DNA of 64,000 bases from positions 4,588,001 to 4,652,000 of the forward strand of contig NC_003283.11 in the NCBI RefSeq assembly GCF_000002985.6, given 5' to 3'. Of this stretch, positions 54,970 to 64,000 are shown one piece after another; positions within the stretch are counted from its first letter, which is position 1, and every line of letters starts with the position of its first letter. Source of the DNA: Caenorhabditis elegans (lineage: Eukaryota > Nematoda > Chromadorea > Rhabditida > Rhabditidae). Made by a program: the position numbers and the translations under genes. The notes beneath the pieces were generated by a model. The model ran no database searches. It was not told the DNA's origin and worked only from the letters and a program-made list of their open reading frames with translations.

Positions 54970-57900
54970 ATGAGTATACCCGATGAGAATATAATATTGG
55001 AAGGTTCATTAAAACGGTGCAAAAAGTATAAGTTGTTCAAGGTAAGTCGGTTTGTGATAAGGAATAGGGGAGTGAGACTACTTTCCTGTTTTTTTTTAAT
55101 CATTTAAAGGCGTTTGTCACTAGTGAGATTTTTAGTTTGAGTTGTCGCTACAGTAAAAACTACAGTAACACGAAAACTTTTTTTTTTTTGCAAAACTAGA
55201 GTAATTCAGTATTTCTACTGTACTCCTACAGTACCACTACAGTACTCCTACAGTATGTCTATGATAGTACCCCAAAATACTACTACAGTAAACTGACTAC
55301 ATCCCTCTACCAACCCCAACTTACGATATTCTTCCAAAACACAAAAACTCATGCTTTTTCGAAACTACAATAATCCTATAGTACTCCTAGAGTGTTCCTT
55401 TGGTGTTACTACAGTACCCATCAGCACTCCTAGAGTACCCATACAGTACTCTAAGAGTAAACCCGACTATATACCCCCACTAATGTCAACTCAAAATCCC
55501 TTAAAAATATAGATACTTTTCTGAAGTTTTTTCCAAAACTACAGTACTCCTACAGTACCCCGACCGTTCTAGTTATTTAAAATTAAAATTTCCAGACAAA
55601 ATGGGTCGAGCATTATTTTGTGCTTCACTGTCGAGATCGTGAACGCAACCTGTTCGCAATTGACGAATTCAAGACATCCCGAAAAAATGATCTGAAAAAG
55701 CGATTCAAGCTGGAATTTGTGATTCGCGTTGAATCAAATCTGTCAGTTTCCGATCCATCAATTCTCTGCACAGCCGGAGGAGGACATCAGGAGGAGAGCA
55801 TGTTGAATTGCATTTTTGGAGTCGGATTTCGATTCGAGAATATTGTGAAGGACTTGTATTTGGTAGCAAAGAACGATGAAGAGATGACACTTTGGGTGAA
55901 TGAGATTTGTAAATTATGCAAATTGCACAGGCAACATGACGAGGGGGATAGCTCGCATGCAGCCGAGTCGTCGATTAGTGGAATGTCAATGTCATCACAG
56001 TCTTTGGATATGTCAATTATTGAACAACAACAGTATGCTGAAAATGTGAGTTTTTTGGAAATGTGTTGTAAAGTTTGGTTCAATGTTGTAAGTAAACATT
56101 TACTTGGAATTCAAAAATCAATTTACTATATATAAAGCGCGTGTCGCTCCGTCACTATGTAGTTTGATCTCTGACCATTTTGGGAAACCTTATGCTAAAT
56201 GTGCAGCAGACATCGATCGAGGTCCGCGATAGACACCGTATATCTAATTGGTTGGAAAGTGGCGGAGCATATCGCTGATTGGTCATGCTGTTCTCATTTA
56301 CATTTACTAGTTAGGGGCTAATTTAAATTGGTGTTTATTTCTTTTTCTGCGTCAAACAAATAGAAACATAAAGCCATGATATGGGCAGAGCATCACCCAA
56401 TGGATTTTCAATTAACTTTCACCTTTTTCACTCTACCTTGACAGAAATATTAGTACCGAGTTGGCGCATGCTATTGTTTGAAATTTATTTAGTTTTCAAA
56501 CGCATGCATTAATATCAAAATTGTGAAAATGTAGCATCAGAGCATGTTCGGTTTTGTGAAGTTTTTGTAAAGTAAGAGCCTAGCTGGTTCACAACTTTGA
56601 AAATTCAGCCGTCGCATAGCTACTACGAGTGCAAATATGAAAATAATGAAGATATCATGGGCCTTTTTAATTTTGGTGGAATCAACGCAATATCTGTCGC
56701 CAGTCGAATATGCAAACCTCCGAGTTCTCGTAAACAAAGCGCGGTGGTGGGTGGAGCATGCTTCACTAATAAAAAAGAGATGCGTGCTTGTTCATCGCTT
56801 CCAAGTACACCGACTGACGATAATACGAATTTATTTGTTGAAAATAATCAAGGCTACGCGGCACGTCAGATTGAAAAGAAAATGGTAATTAGAGATATTA
56901 ATTGGGGTTTTAAAATAAATTATTGGACTTCTGAAATCCTGAAAATTCTACCTGAAATTTTGTGATGATTTATTTCCGCGAAATTTTTGATAATTTTAAT
57001 AGTATTTAGAGACAAACAAATACTTTGTTAAGTTTTAGGAATTTATTTTCTTCGAAAAAATTAAATGAATTTTTCATTTTAACATTCTAAAGCAATGTTC
57101 TATATTACTCAAAAAAATTCCATTTTTAAAAAGTTTAAACTTTGACTGAAACTTTTTTTAAGTATACAATTTTTAAGAGTGTTTTTATTTTGATATTCAC
57201 CAATGTGTATAACCAACTAACTCTAAAACCCACTAACTTCAAAAAAAAGTTATTCAAAAATCTCAATTGGAGCAATTATACAACCCTCAAAATACATCTA
57301 TTAAAAAGTTTGCAAAATTATTTTTCTGGAAAAACCCCGAATATTTTCCAGATCCCCGAATCAAAACAATATCACCGGATGCATCATTTCAAATCAGTCA
57401 TTTCTCATAACAGTCTGCCTTCAAATCCAAACTACAACAATTTGCCAGGTAACGTTATTTATTTTTGTCAAAAATGGATAAGGCAAAACTTGCGCGTTTT
57501 CCCGTTTTCATAGAGCAAATAGAGCCATACTTTTTTTGGAAATGTTTCGGGGAAAAACTAGTTGCTCAAAAAGTGTGAATGTCGTTTTACCAAAAGTTCA
57601 CTCATATTAGTTTGTTTTACAGACCCCCTCGAATCTTCCCGCTCAGAAACTTCCTCAATGTACTCAAGCCGACGGACTGAAGACGACAGTGTGAGCTATA
57701 CCAGTGGGCCTCCAGTTCCTCCGCCGCGAACACGGCACACGCTAAATCGATTTGTAAAGGTGAGTGGGGCCAGACACAAAATTGTGCAAAAAAATACGGT
57801 AGCTGGTCTCGACGCGAAAATTGTACGCCTTTAAGGAGTCTTTGCGTCTTTGCTGCATTTTTTATCGATTTTTTTGTAGTTTTTTGAGAAAAAAAAAATC

Positions 57901-58884
57901 AAAATTCGAGTATAGGTAACAGTAAATCACATAATTCCCAAATGAAAAATGCTCGCTTCAAATTCCGGGGGCTAAATTTTGTGCAGAAAATAAATCCGCT
58001 GATTTACAAAAATCTTCTGAATTCCAGTTAATTTTTCCAAAAAATTTTCCACGTAAGGCCAAATTTCTCAATACTGTGTCAATATAAAATTTTCTTCAGA
58101 AAAAAATCTAGTTCTTCAATTTTCGATCATTCTGCTCCGAGTTTGTTGGCAAATAAGGCGCAAAAATATTTGCAAACATAACCTTAAACTTGAAGTTTTT
58201 TGGCAACTTTCATTAAAAAAAAAATATTAAAACTAAGTTTTCAGAACGGACAAGTCGGCCGTCTTCACATGATCCCCGCCAGTACCTCGATGGGTCAAGT
58301 TGTCAAAGTAGAAGACGCCGAGGATAGTAGTGGAGAGACATTGAAGCTTGATACACCCGAGCAATATCCTGAATCAGTAACATCTTCAGAAGGTTTTCCA
58401 GTTTATGAAAGAAACGGAAAAACACTGATACGACGAGCTCCACCGCCAGTCGATCGATCGAATAAGCCCAAGAATTTGAGAGGAGAGGAAGAAGCTGGAA
58501 CACGGTATCGGAAGTGAGTTTTTTCAAGTGGTTTCAAAATTTTCAAAGCTTTAATTTCAGTTTATCACGAAATGGAGTAAACGAAAACGGCAACTACTCG
58601 GCAACTTTTTCAAGTCGAACTTCGGTAAGTCCCAGCTTTATTGACTTTTGGCAAAAAAACACAAATCCAAAAAGTTTCAGAACTACCAACAATCGGAAAC
58701 ATCAAAACGAAGGAACCTTGACTATTTCGAGCCGACTCAAATGATCGAAAACTCAAGTCTGAGCACACTCGCGGCAACATCCACGAGGTCTCCAACACCG
58801 TCAGATATCGAGTATATTTCAGTGGATGTTGACAGAACTTTGGCGTTTAAGCAAATGCGAAGAGCTGCTCAATCGACGGATTAA
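54970..58884 (+). CDS. soc-1: SOC-1, PH-domain multisubstrate adaptor (GAB/DOS type)
   Basis: Eight exons (54970-55041, 55596-56045, 56609-56884, 57352-57448, 57623-57759, 58245-58513, 58561-58624, 58681-58884) join in phase to give 522 residues. SOC-1 acts downstream of the EGL-15 FGF receptor with SEM-5/GRB2 and the phosphatase PTP-2. The PH domain spans about residues 9-131 (start GSLKRCKKYKLFKTKW, last helix LWVNEICKLCKL). The rest is Ser/Thr-rich with docking motifs: Y184-E-N-N and Y294-N-N-L fit the pYxN consensus for the SEM-5 SH2 domain, PPVPPPRTR (328-336) fits an SH3 ligand, and Y500-I-S-V near the C-terminus fits a SHP-2/PTP-2 SH2 ligand. Naming is from memory. Intron 1 has CTACAGTA repeats. 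Confidence 0.88.
55148..55565 (+). repeat. CTACAGTA-type repeat tract in soc-1 intron 1
   Basis: Short imperfect units of CTACAGTACTCCTACAGTA type recur about 20 times over 400 bases, mixed with TAGAGTA variants. The tract ends about 30 bases before exon 2. Confidence 0.75.
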
Positions 58885-58913
58885 TGTACTGTGTAGAAAA
58901 AAAAAACAATTTT

Positions 58914-58919
58914 AATAAA
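58914..58919 (+). terminator. AATAAA poly(A) signal of soc-1
   Basis: AATAAA lies 30 bases after the soc-1 stop codon, an ordinary distance for a C. elegans 3' end. Confidence 0.7.
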
Positions 58920-59768
58920 AGAAGTGATAATATGTATGTGGATACAGATTGTTTATTACAGATTGAAATTAGGAACCAAAAATGGGAACCTCTCTAATTT
59001 TTCACGCTTACAAAACCAACTTTACAAATATAGATATTGCGGCTTTCCAGTATTTTTTCTTGATCAAAATTTAGTGAGAAAACATAGAAAAATGTTTTCT
59101 GTATCCGAAAATATTTTTGATATCAAGGGAAAATTTTGAAAAAGTGCACAGAAACAATCTAAAAGATGGGAATTTTCCGGAAAAACCGCAAAACTTTTTG
59201 AAAAAATGTTCCCGGTTATTTTCAACTTTCAGGCAACTTCTGAACTATTTTCCAAAGATTTTAATTAAAATAAAAATTATTTTGAATAACGAAACAGTTT
59301 TGCTACATTCTTTTTTGTCTTTTGTGAGAAATCGGTACTTTCCGGGATCTTACTATCACGCTTATTTCCTTGTTAGCGCAGATTTCCAAATTTCTTTTTT
59401 TTTCTCAAAAAACATTGGCGGGCTTCTGACTTTACTCAATATTGGAAAAGAGATGATCAAGGTGTGTTACTCGACCGCGGCCACGCTAAATATTACCTAG
59501 GAGCAAATTGATAAAGGTTAAGAGATGCGGGACACTTTTATTCAGGAAGATTCAAGTATTGAATGCTTAATGTACATTATTTAGATCATGTACTTTTTTC
59601 TGAAAATATTCTTTTTTTTTCTTCCTTTTCTTGTTAACTGCTCAATTATTCAAAATTCAATTTTAAACAACATATTTATTTAGAGAAATAACAAAATTCA
59701 TTCGAAAGGGTTTTTCAAAATATACAAGCAAATAAGTGAATTGAAAACTATAAATAGATTCTCATCAT
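58920..59768. other. Convergent intergenic region, no gene seen
   Basis: AT-rich sequence between the 3' ends of soc-1 and the glycine-rich gene. Open frames here are short and lack splice-compatible partners or recognisable sequence. Confidence 0.6.
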
Positions 59769-60239
59769 CTACTTTCTTCCGGCGTAAGCTCCTCCGGCTG
59801 GGGCGGCTCCGGCGTATCCGGCTCCTCCTCCGATTGGGGCTCCTCCTCCGATTGGTCCAGCTCCGGCGTATGATCCTCCTCCGATTGGGGCTCCTCCGTA
59901 TCCTCCTCCGATTGGGGCTTGTGGGGCGGCGTATCCTCCTCCGATTGGGGCTTGTGGGGCCTGAGCGTATCCTCCTCCGATTGGGGCTGGAGCAACTCCT
60001 CCTCCGCATCCTCCTCCGCAAGCTGGGGCTGGTGGTGGGCAGCAACCGCCTCCTCCTCCGAGGGATGGAAGGGAAAGTGGTGGGAGTTGTGGGAGGGCGA
60101 GGCCACCTCCGCCTCCGCATCCGCATGGGGATGGTGGTGGTGGTGGTGGAGCACATCCGCATCCACCGCCTCCTCCGGATGGGAGGAGGAAGGCGTGGGC
60201 GACAGAGACAGCGGCGAAGGCGATGATGAGTTTTTGCAT
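59769..60239 (-). CDS. Secreted glycine/proline-rich repeat protein, 156 residues
   Basis: A single-exon gene. The start chosen is the ATG at 60239 because TTTTCAG ends two bases before it, a classic trans-splice context; the same frame is open further upstream but lacks this signal. The product opens with a clear signal peptide (MQKLIIAFAAVSVAHA), then Gly/Cys-rich and Pro-rich blocks, then tandem API GGG-type repeats (PIGGGYA units, about ten), ending in GGAYAGRK. Such proteins are usually secreted by hypodermis or glands into cuticle or lumen; that role is inferred. The repeats give long open frames on all frames, which are shadows. A TATAAAAG box sits 187 bases upstream on the same strand. 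Confidence 0.85.
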   Translation of the reverse strand: MQKLIIAFAAVSVAHAFLLPSGGGGGCGCAPPPPPPSPCGCGGGGGLALPQLPPLSLPSLGGGGGCCPPPAPACGGGCGGGVAPAPIGGGYAQAPQAPIGGGYAAPQAPIGGGYGGAPIGGGSYAGAGPIGGGAPIGGGAGYAGAAPAGGAYAGRK

Positions 60240-60831
60240 GGCTGAAAATGAATGAATAATAAAAAGAAACAATGGAAAAATTGGAGCTAAAACAAAAAGT
60301 TGAGATTTCAAAAAGTTTAAAAAATTAAAAAATCCAAAAGAAGATGCAAGAAGCTTTAGAGAAGCTGTAGATGCTTTAGAAAGCAGAAGATGAAATGAAT
60401 GATGTTACCTGCCAACTATCCCCACCTTTTATACGAATCCATCTGCCCTCATAAGATTTCAATACGCTCCGCCCATTTCCTTCCTCATCTGACTTTTTTT
60501 ACACACTCCTTCGTCTCCCCCTCGAAATCTTAACCCACCTTATCCCCTTCGTCGGGGCGTTGTGTAACGATTCCACGTAGAACGTGTTATTATCATTGGG
60601 TTATCAGTTATACGGGGCACACACGGAAAAACAAGCTTTTGCGTCGTGAAACACTTTTGGAGAGTCGTTTCAAGCGATTGGCGCATCGGCGGAAAATGGA
60701 AAGAGATAATATCATCCTTAATGTCATTATATTGCCATCCGACGATTTTCGCTTTTTTGCCTCACTAAAAAAATTATTTAGTTACAGTTCCCTTGGAGAT
60801 TGAGAATATCCTGAATTTAGATTTTCAGAAA
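60240..60831. promoter_or_regulatory. Divergent promoter of the two secreted-protein genes
   Basis: The 592 bases between the two start codons hold the TATA box at 60426-60433, GATAA motifs (for example near 60705) and TTATCA/GTTATC motifs near 60590-60605. The last are GATA-type sites that could drive hypodermal or gut expression. The plus-strand gene has ATTTTCAG three bases before its ATG. Confidence 0.4.
60426..60433 (-). promoter_or_regulatory. TATA box of the glycine-rich gene
   Basis: TATAAAAG on the minus strand lies 187-194 bases before the ATG at 60239. Strong TATA boxes are typical of highly expressed, stage- or tissue-restricted worm genes such as collagens. A spliced leader would remove most of the leader between it and 60241. 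Confidence 0.6.
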
Positions 60832-62399
60832 ATGAGATCCCTTTGGATGTTGCTGATGCTTATCGGAACTATCCACGCATTTCTGCTAGGAGGGTCAGGA
60901 TGTGGATGCGGGTGAGTACAGGTGGACTTAGCAAATACAGTGTAGCTGGCTGGATTTGTAGAAAACGTTTTCTGCTCTAATGGATTTGAGAAATAGTAGA
61001 ATTGCACCATAGTGGCGGACAATATAAAAACTAGAGGTTCTTGGGTTTGTTGAAGCGGCGGACATCTCCCGAGCCTATTTTTATCGACTTTGTTGAAATC
61101 GCCGTGAAGTCGGTTGAATGGACTCGCAAGATGTCTGCCGCTTTAAATTTTTTCAAAGTGGAATTCATAAAGTTTCGACAAGAGCGTGGTGAGACGCAAA
61201 AATCTTTCTTCATTTTTTTTCCAAAATTTTAAGTATGTAAATATATCCAGAAGTTTTGAGCCAAAAATATGGTGTCCGGGCTTTTTGTTAAATGCGAAAA
61301 GCTGTGCGCCTTTGAAGAGTACGATAACTATCGCTTCAGCAGAGAAAAATATTATATTTTCTATCAAAAACCTTCGATGAAATTTCATAGCGACAAAGAA
61401 TTTGAAATTGCAGTATTCTTTAACAGCGCGTACCTTTTTTTGTTTACAACACAAATTTGTCGTGTCGAGACCAAAACCGAATACCGTATTTTTGACGAAA
61501 AAAAATCACAAAATTGGGTAATAAAATTAATACAAAAAAGTTAAGATGGGATGGCAGTTCTTTGCAAAAAAGGTTTCGCTAAAACTGCTCAAAACTAACA
61601 TTTCGGTAAAGTCTGGCTGCACCTTTGTAGATTCTGTGTTCAAGTTTTTCATACGAGTTGAGCATAACTCCTAGTCAATCTCAAATCCCACGAAACTCCA
61701 TTCCACAGTTTGCAATCAAGCTTCTGCCTTGTTAAATCTCATCTCCTATTGATAAATAGTCTTGCGTCTTTTTAAGTTTTACACTTCCCTCGACCTCGAT
61801 GTATGTTGAAAGACGATTCGTCGTAATAATTTACGTCATCACTTGATGAGGTCAGGACTTCTTATTACACTTTTTCTACGTTGAAGTACAATTTGTAAAA
61901 GCAAAAATTAGAGGTCGTACTGATAGAGAAGTGAAGCGTGATATTGAACTATTCGAAATTGAACAGTTGAACCTGCTTTGTAGGCGCCTGGAATAGGCGG
62001 GCAAGTAGGCAGCCAGGTAAGCAAGTAGGCAGCACATAGAAAATCCAAACTAATGAATTTGGGATAAGATTACTGTCAAACAGAACATCCAATATCGTGC
62101 TTCAATTTGTTCAAATTTTCAGAGGCCCCAGCCTATCCCTCTGCGGTGGATGTGCTCCTCGTCCACGCGTCGCTGCTCCACCATTTGCACCACCACCTCC
62201 GCCATCCCCACCACTTCCTCCAAAATGTGAATGTCCACCTCCAACATGCAATTCCTGTGCTCCAGCTCCATCATCTTGTGGGTGTGGAGGCGGAGGAGGA
62301 GGAGGCGGATATGCTTCTTATCCACGTGGAGGATACGGTAAAGGAAAGTACGAGGATTCCGAAGAGTATTCCGACGAGGAGACAAGCAAGGAGGATTAG
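60832..62399 (+). CDS. Secreted proline/glycine/cysteine-rich protein, 118 residues
   Basis: Two exons, 60832-60911 and 62123-62399, join in phase 2 to give 118 residues. The signal peptide is MRSLWMLLMLIGTIHA followed by FLLGGSGCGCG, closely matching the layout of the divergent neighbour (signal peptide, then FLL, then Gly/Cys cluster), so the two are probably paralogues. Exon 2 encodes a Pro-rich stretch with CxC pairs (KCECPPPTCNSC), a run of eight glycines, and an acidic Tyr/Glu/Asp C-terminus. A cuticle or extracellular-matrix role is inferred. ATTTTCAG just before the ATG suggests trans-splicing. The 1.2 kb intron carries CGCCTTTGAAGAGTACG/GTCTCGACACG repeat relics. Confidence 0.8.
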
Positions 62400-63606
62400 T
62401 AAAAACTGCAGAAGTGTATGAAAATTTCTTGTAATTAGTTACATAGTTGAACCTCTAAATATTAACACTTGCATAATAACTGTATTTATAAAATATTTAT
62501 TTTCGGTAAAACTGGAAGTTTTGAGGCATTAGTGGTTGTTAGCTTGATTTTTCTCACCTCGTCAGTGAAAAAATTATTTAAAACCGCTCCTGTAGTTTTG
62601 AAACGTCTAAATATTACAATAAAAAATTGCAAAAAATTTTCGAAATGTTTTTTTCAAAAGTAGTGAAAACTCAAAACTTTCACCTATCATAATTTTGGAA
62701 GTTGCTCAAAAAATTTTTTTTCTAGGTCTTTTACATTTTACTGGCATTTTATTTGTACTCATTTGAATTCTCTAGGGCTCAACAAACTTGGCAATTTACC
62801 TAAATTTAGACTGCAAATTTTGAAGAATCTAAACATTTTTGGAGCATATTATTCTGGTATTTGATTAAGCCGGACTACCAAATTCCCATTTACGCTACTC
62901 CGTCTTCAACGGAGCGCCCGACATTTACAGGACTGCAAACCTGCTAGATGTCGGGCGCTGCAAAGCTACTAGTTTTCAAAAGATTACCCAAACTAGGCAT
63001 ACCTATTGCCTCAAGATTTTCTGTTATTTTTTTGAATTGTAAATTCTTTTTCAATTTGAAAGGAGGATTCGGCAGGCATACGATATATTGGTTTCTCTTT
63101 AACCTTAAAATATCATATTCCTGCCGCATCTCCGTTCTACTGCAATACTTTTAATACCGTATTTCTTCTTGCACCTATTCTTTGCCTTTGATAGCTCGTA
63201 TCTCAGTTGTCGTTTCCTGTATTTAAAAATTGTCAACTAACAAAATATTTGTAATTTCTTTTCTATCGAATTGTAATTGAAAATTTGTCAATATCTTCAA
63301 AATGAAGCGAGATATAACCTTTTAAAGTGAAGTAGTGGGAATTTTTTTAATTTTTAATTTTTTTTTCGTCCTTTTCGTGCTTCAAACAGTTTGAAACTTT
63401 TGCAAATTCCAAAAGATCACTTCCCAACTAATCCAGCTTCTACAAACTGATAATAACCAAAAAACTCCGCGAAATATTTTTTCCCCAAGTCTTCCTCAAC
63501 CTGTTCTCTCAATTTTCCACCTCTCCATACACATTCCTTATCATATCATGTTTGTAATTTTTTTTTATAAATATGCAATTTCTGGGTTTTCACTTGATAA
63601 AATAAA
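62400..63606. other. Intergenic, no gene seen
   Basis: AT-rich DNA with an AATAAC/ATAAAA 3' UTR-like start. A short inverted pair TGTCGGGCGCTG / GGAGCGCCCGACAT lies near 62913-62960. No coding exon is supported. Confidence 0.5.
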
Positions 63607-63661
63607 ATGCGATACAATCTCTCTTCAGTGGCCGATGGCAAGCACATCGAATTCCGTCAAG
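63607..63661 (+). CDS. Possible first exon of a gene running off the right edge
   Basis: ATG at 63607 opens MRYNLSSVADGKHIEFRQ and ends at a good donor, GTAAAAGG, in phase 1. There is no partner exon inside the window to confirm it. Alternatively CTCTTCAG at 63620-63627 could be an acceptor and this be leader sequence. Confidence 0.25.
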
Positions 63662-63844
63662 GTAAAAGGTTCAGGTTTTGGCGAGTGGCTTCTTGGACGA
63701 TCTAATGAAGGGAGAGGAAATACACACACATACAATTTTACCTGTCTATGTCCTTTATTTCCTCTCTTTTTCTCTTTCTCTTTCTCTTTCTCTCTCTCGC
63801 TTTTCATCACTCAATTCTCTCAACGACCGTTACGTTAAGATGAT

Positions 63845-63973
63845 ATGAATCGCGGCAACGGCGGCCGAGCGAGTTTTGAAAGAGGAAGAAGCTGCCGATT
63901 GAGAAAATTTCTATGCCTTCTGTCGCTCCTTATTTTCAATTTAATTCATTTATTCAATTTTACGCGGAATTGA
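63845..63973 (+). CDS. Short ORF with an N-terminal signal-anchor pattern, 42 residues
   Basis: ATG to TGA encodes MNRGNGGRASFERGRSC, then a basic stop-transfer-like LRK and a strongly hydrophobic segment FLCLLSLLIFNLIHLF. This resembles the start of a type II membrane protein, such as a Golgi glycosyltransferase or collagen. A pyrimidine-rich promoter-like tract (63750-63830) precedes it. The gene may continue by splicing beyond the window. Confidence 0.25.
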   Translation: MNRGNGGRASFERGRSCRLRKFLCLLSLLIFNLIHLFNFTRN

Positions 63974-64000
63974 ATGAAAATTGAGGGAAAGATTTGGAAA

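Noticed and set aside
59698..60245. Long arginine-, leucine- and tryptophan-rich open frames on both strands
   Set aside because: They are other-frame readings of the repetitive glycine-rich gene at 60239-59769. Only the chosen frame has a signal peptide and splice-leader context.
1..64000. tRNA, rRNA and known microRNA genes
   Set aside because: I looked for B-box-like GGTTCRANNCC motifs with pairing arms and for familiar worm microRNA sequences and saw none; a covariance-model scan would be decisive.

Overview
This 64 kb window is nuclear DNA of a Caenorhabditis nematode, very probably C. elegans. The signs are AT-rich introns, many of them near the 47-nt nematode minimum, strict TTTTCAG-type 3' splice sites, candidate spliced-leader acceptors a few bases before start codons, TTAGGC telomere-type repeats inside introns, and recognisable worm genes. 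I recall soc-1 and pmt-2 as chromosome V genes, so the window is probably from chromosome V; this was not checked against a database. Gene models were built by hand by requiring that reading phase matches at every splice junction.

Layout, left to right. Positions 1-4932 are intergenic and repeat-bearing. A plus-strand sugar-transporter-like MFS gene follows (4933-13602), with two alternative first exons 5.1 kb apart. A broken mariner transposon sits inside tandem repeats at 15.0-17.0 kb. On the minus strand lie BMS1, a ribosome-biogenesis GTPase (27808-19212), and just downstream a small unrecognised gene (18937-17087) that may share an operon with it. Divergently, on the plus strand, lie a small basic gene (28167-29658), then a KANSL3/NSL3-like chromatin gene, probably sumv-2 (29947-39580), then pmt-2, a phosphoethanolamine methyltransferase (40768-47191). 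An unrecognised, possibly frameshifted minus-strand gene follows (49014-47504). After a 6 kb repeat-bearing gap comes the PH-domain signalling adaptor soc-1 (54970-58884). Two divergent genes for short secreted glycine/proline-rich proteins follow (60239-59769 minus, 60832-62399 plus). The right edge may hold the first exons of another gene.

The genes do not form one pathway. They cover ribosome assembly, chromatin regulation, phosphocholine synthesis, FGF-receptor signalling and cuticle-type secretion. What links the region is its intron content: almost every long intron carries a fold-back (palindromic) repeat, a GGCAAATTGCCG minisatellite or a telomere-like array. No undescribed multi-gene system is evident. 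The most useful second-look items are the palindrome that fills the last intron of the 28 kb gene, the alternative transporter promoters, the two opposed intronic telomere arrays, the nested mariner, the hairpins in the BMS1 introns, and the frame problems in the 47.5-49 kb gene.
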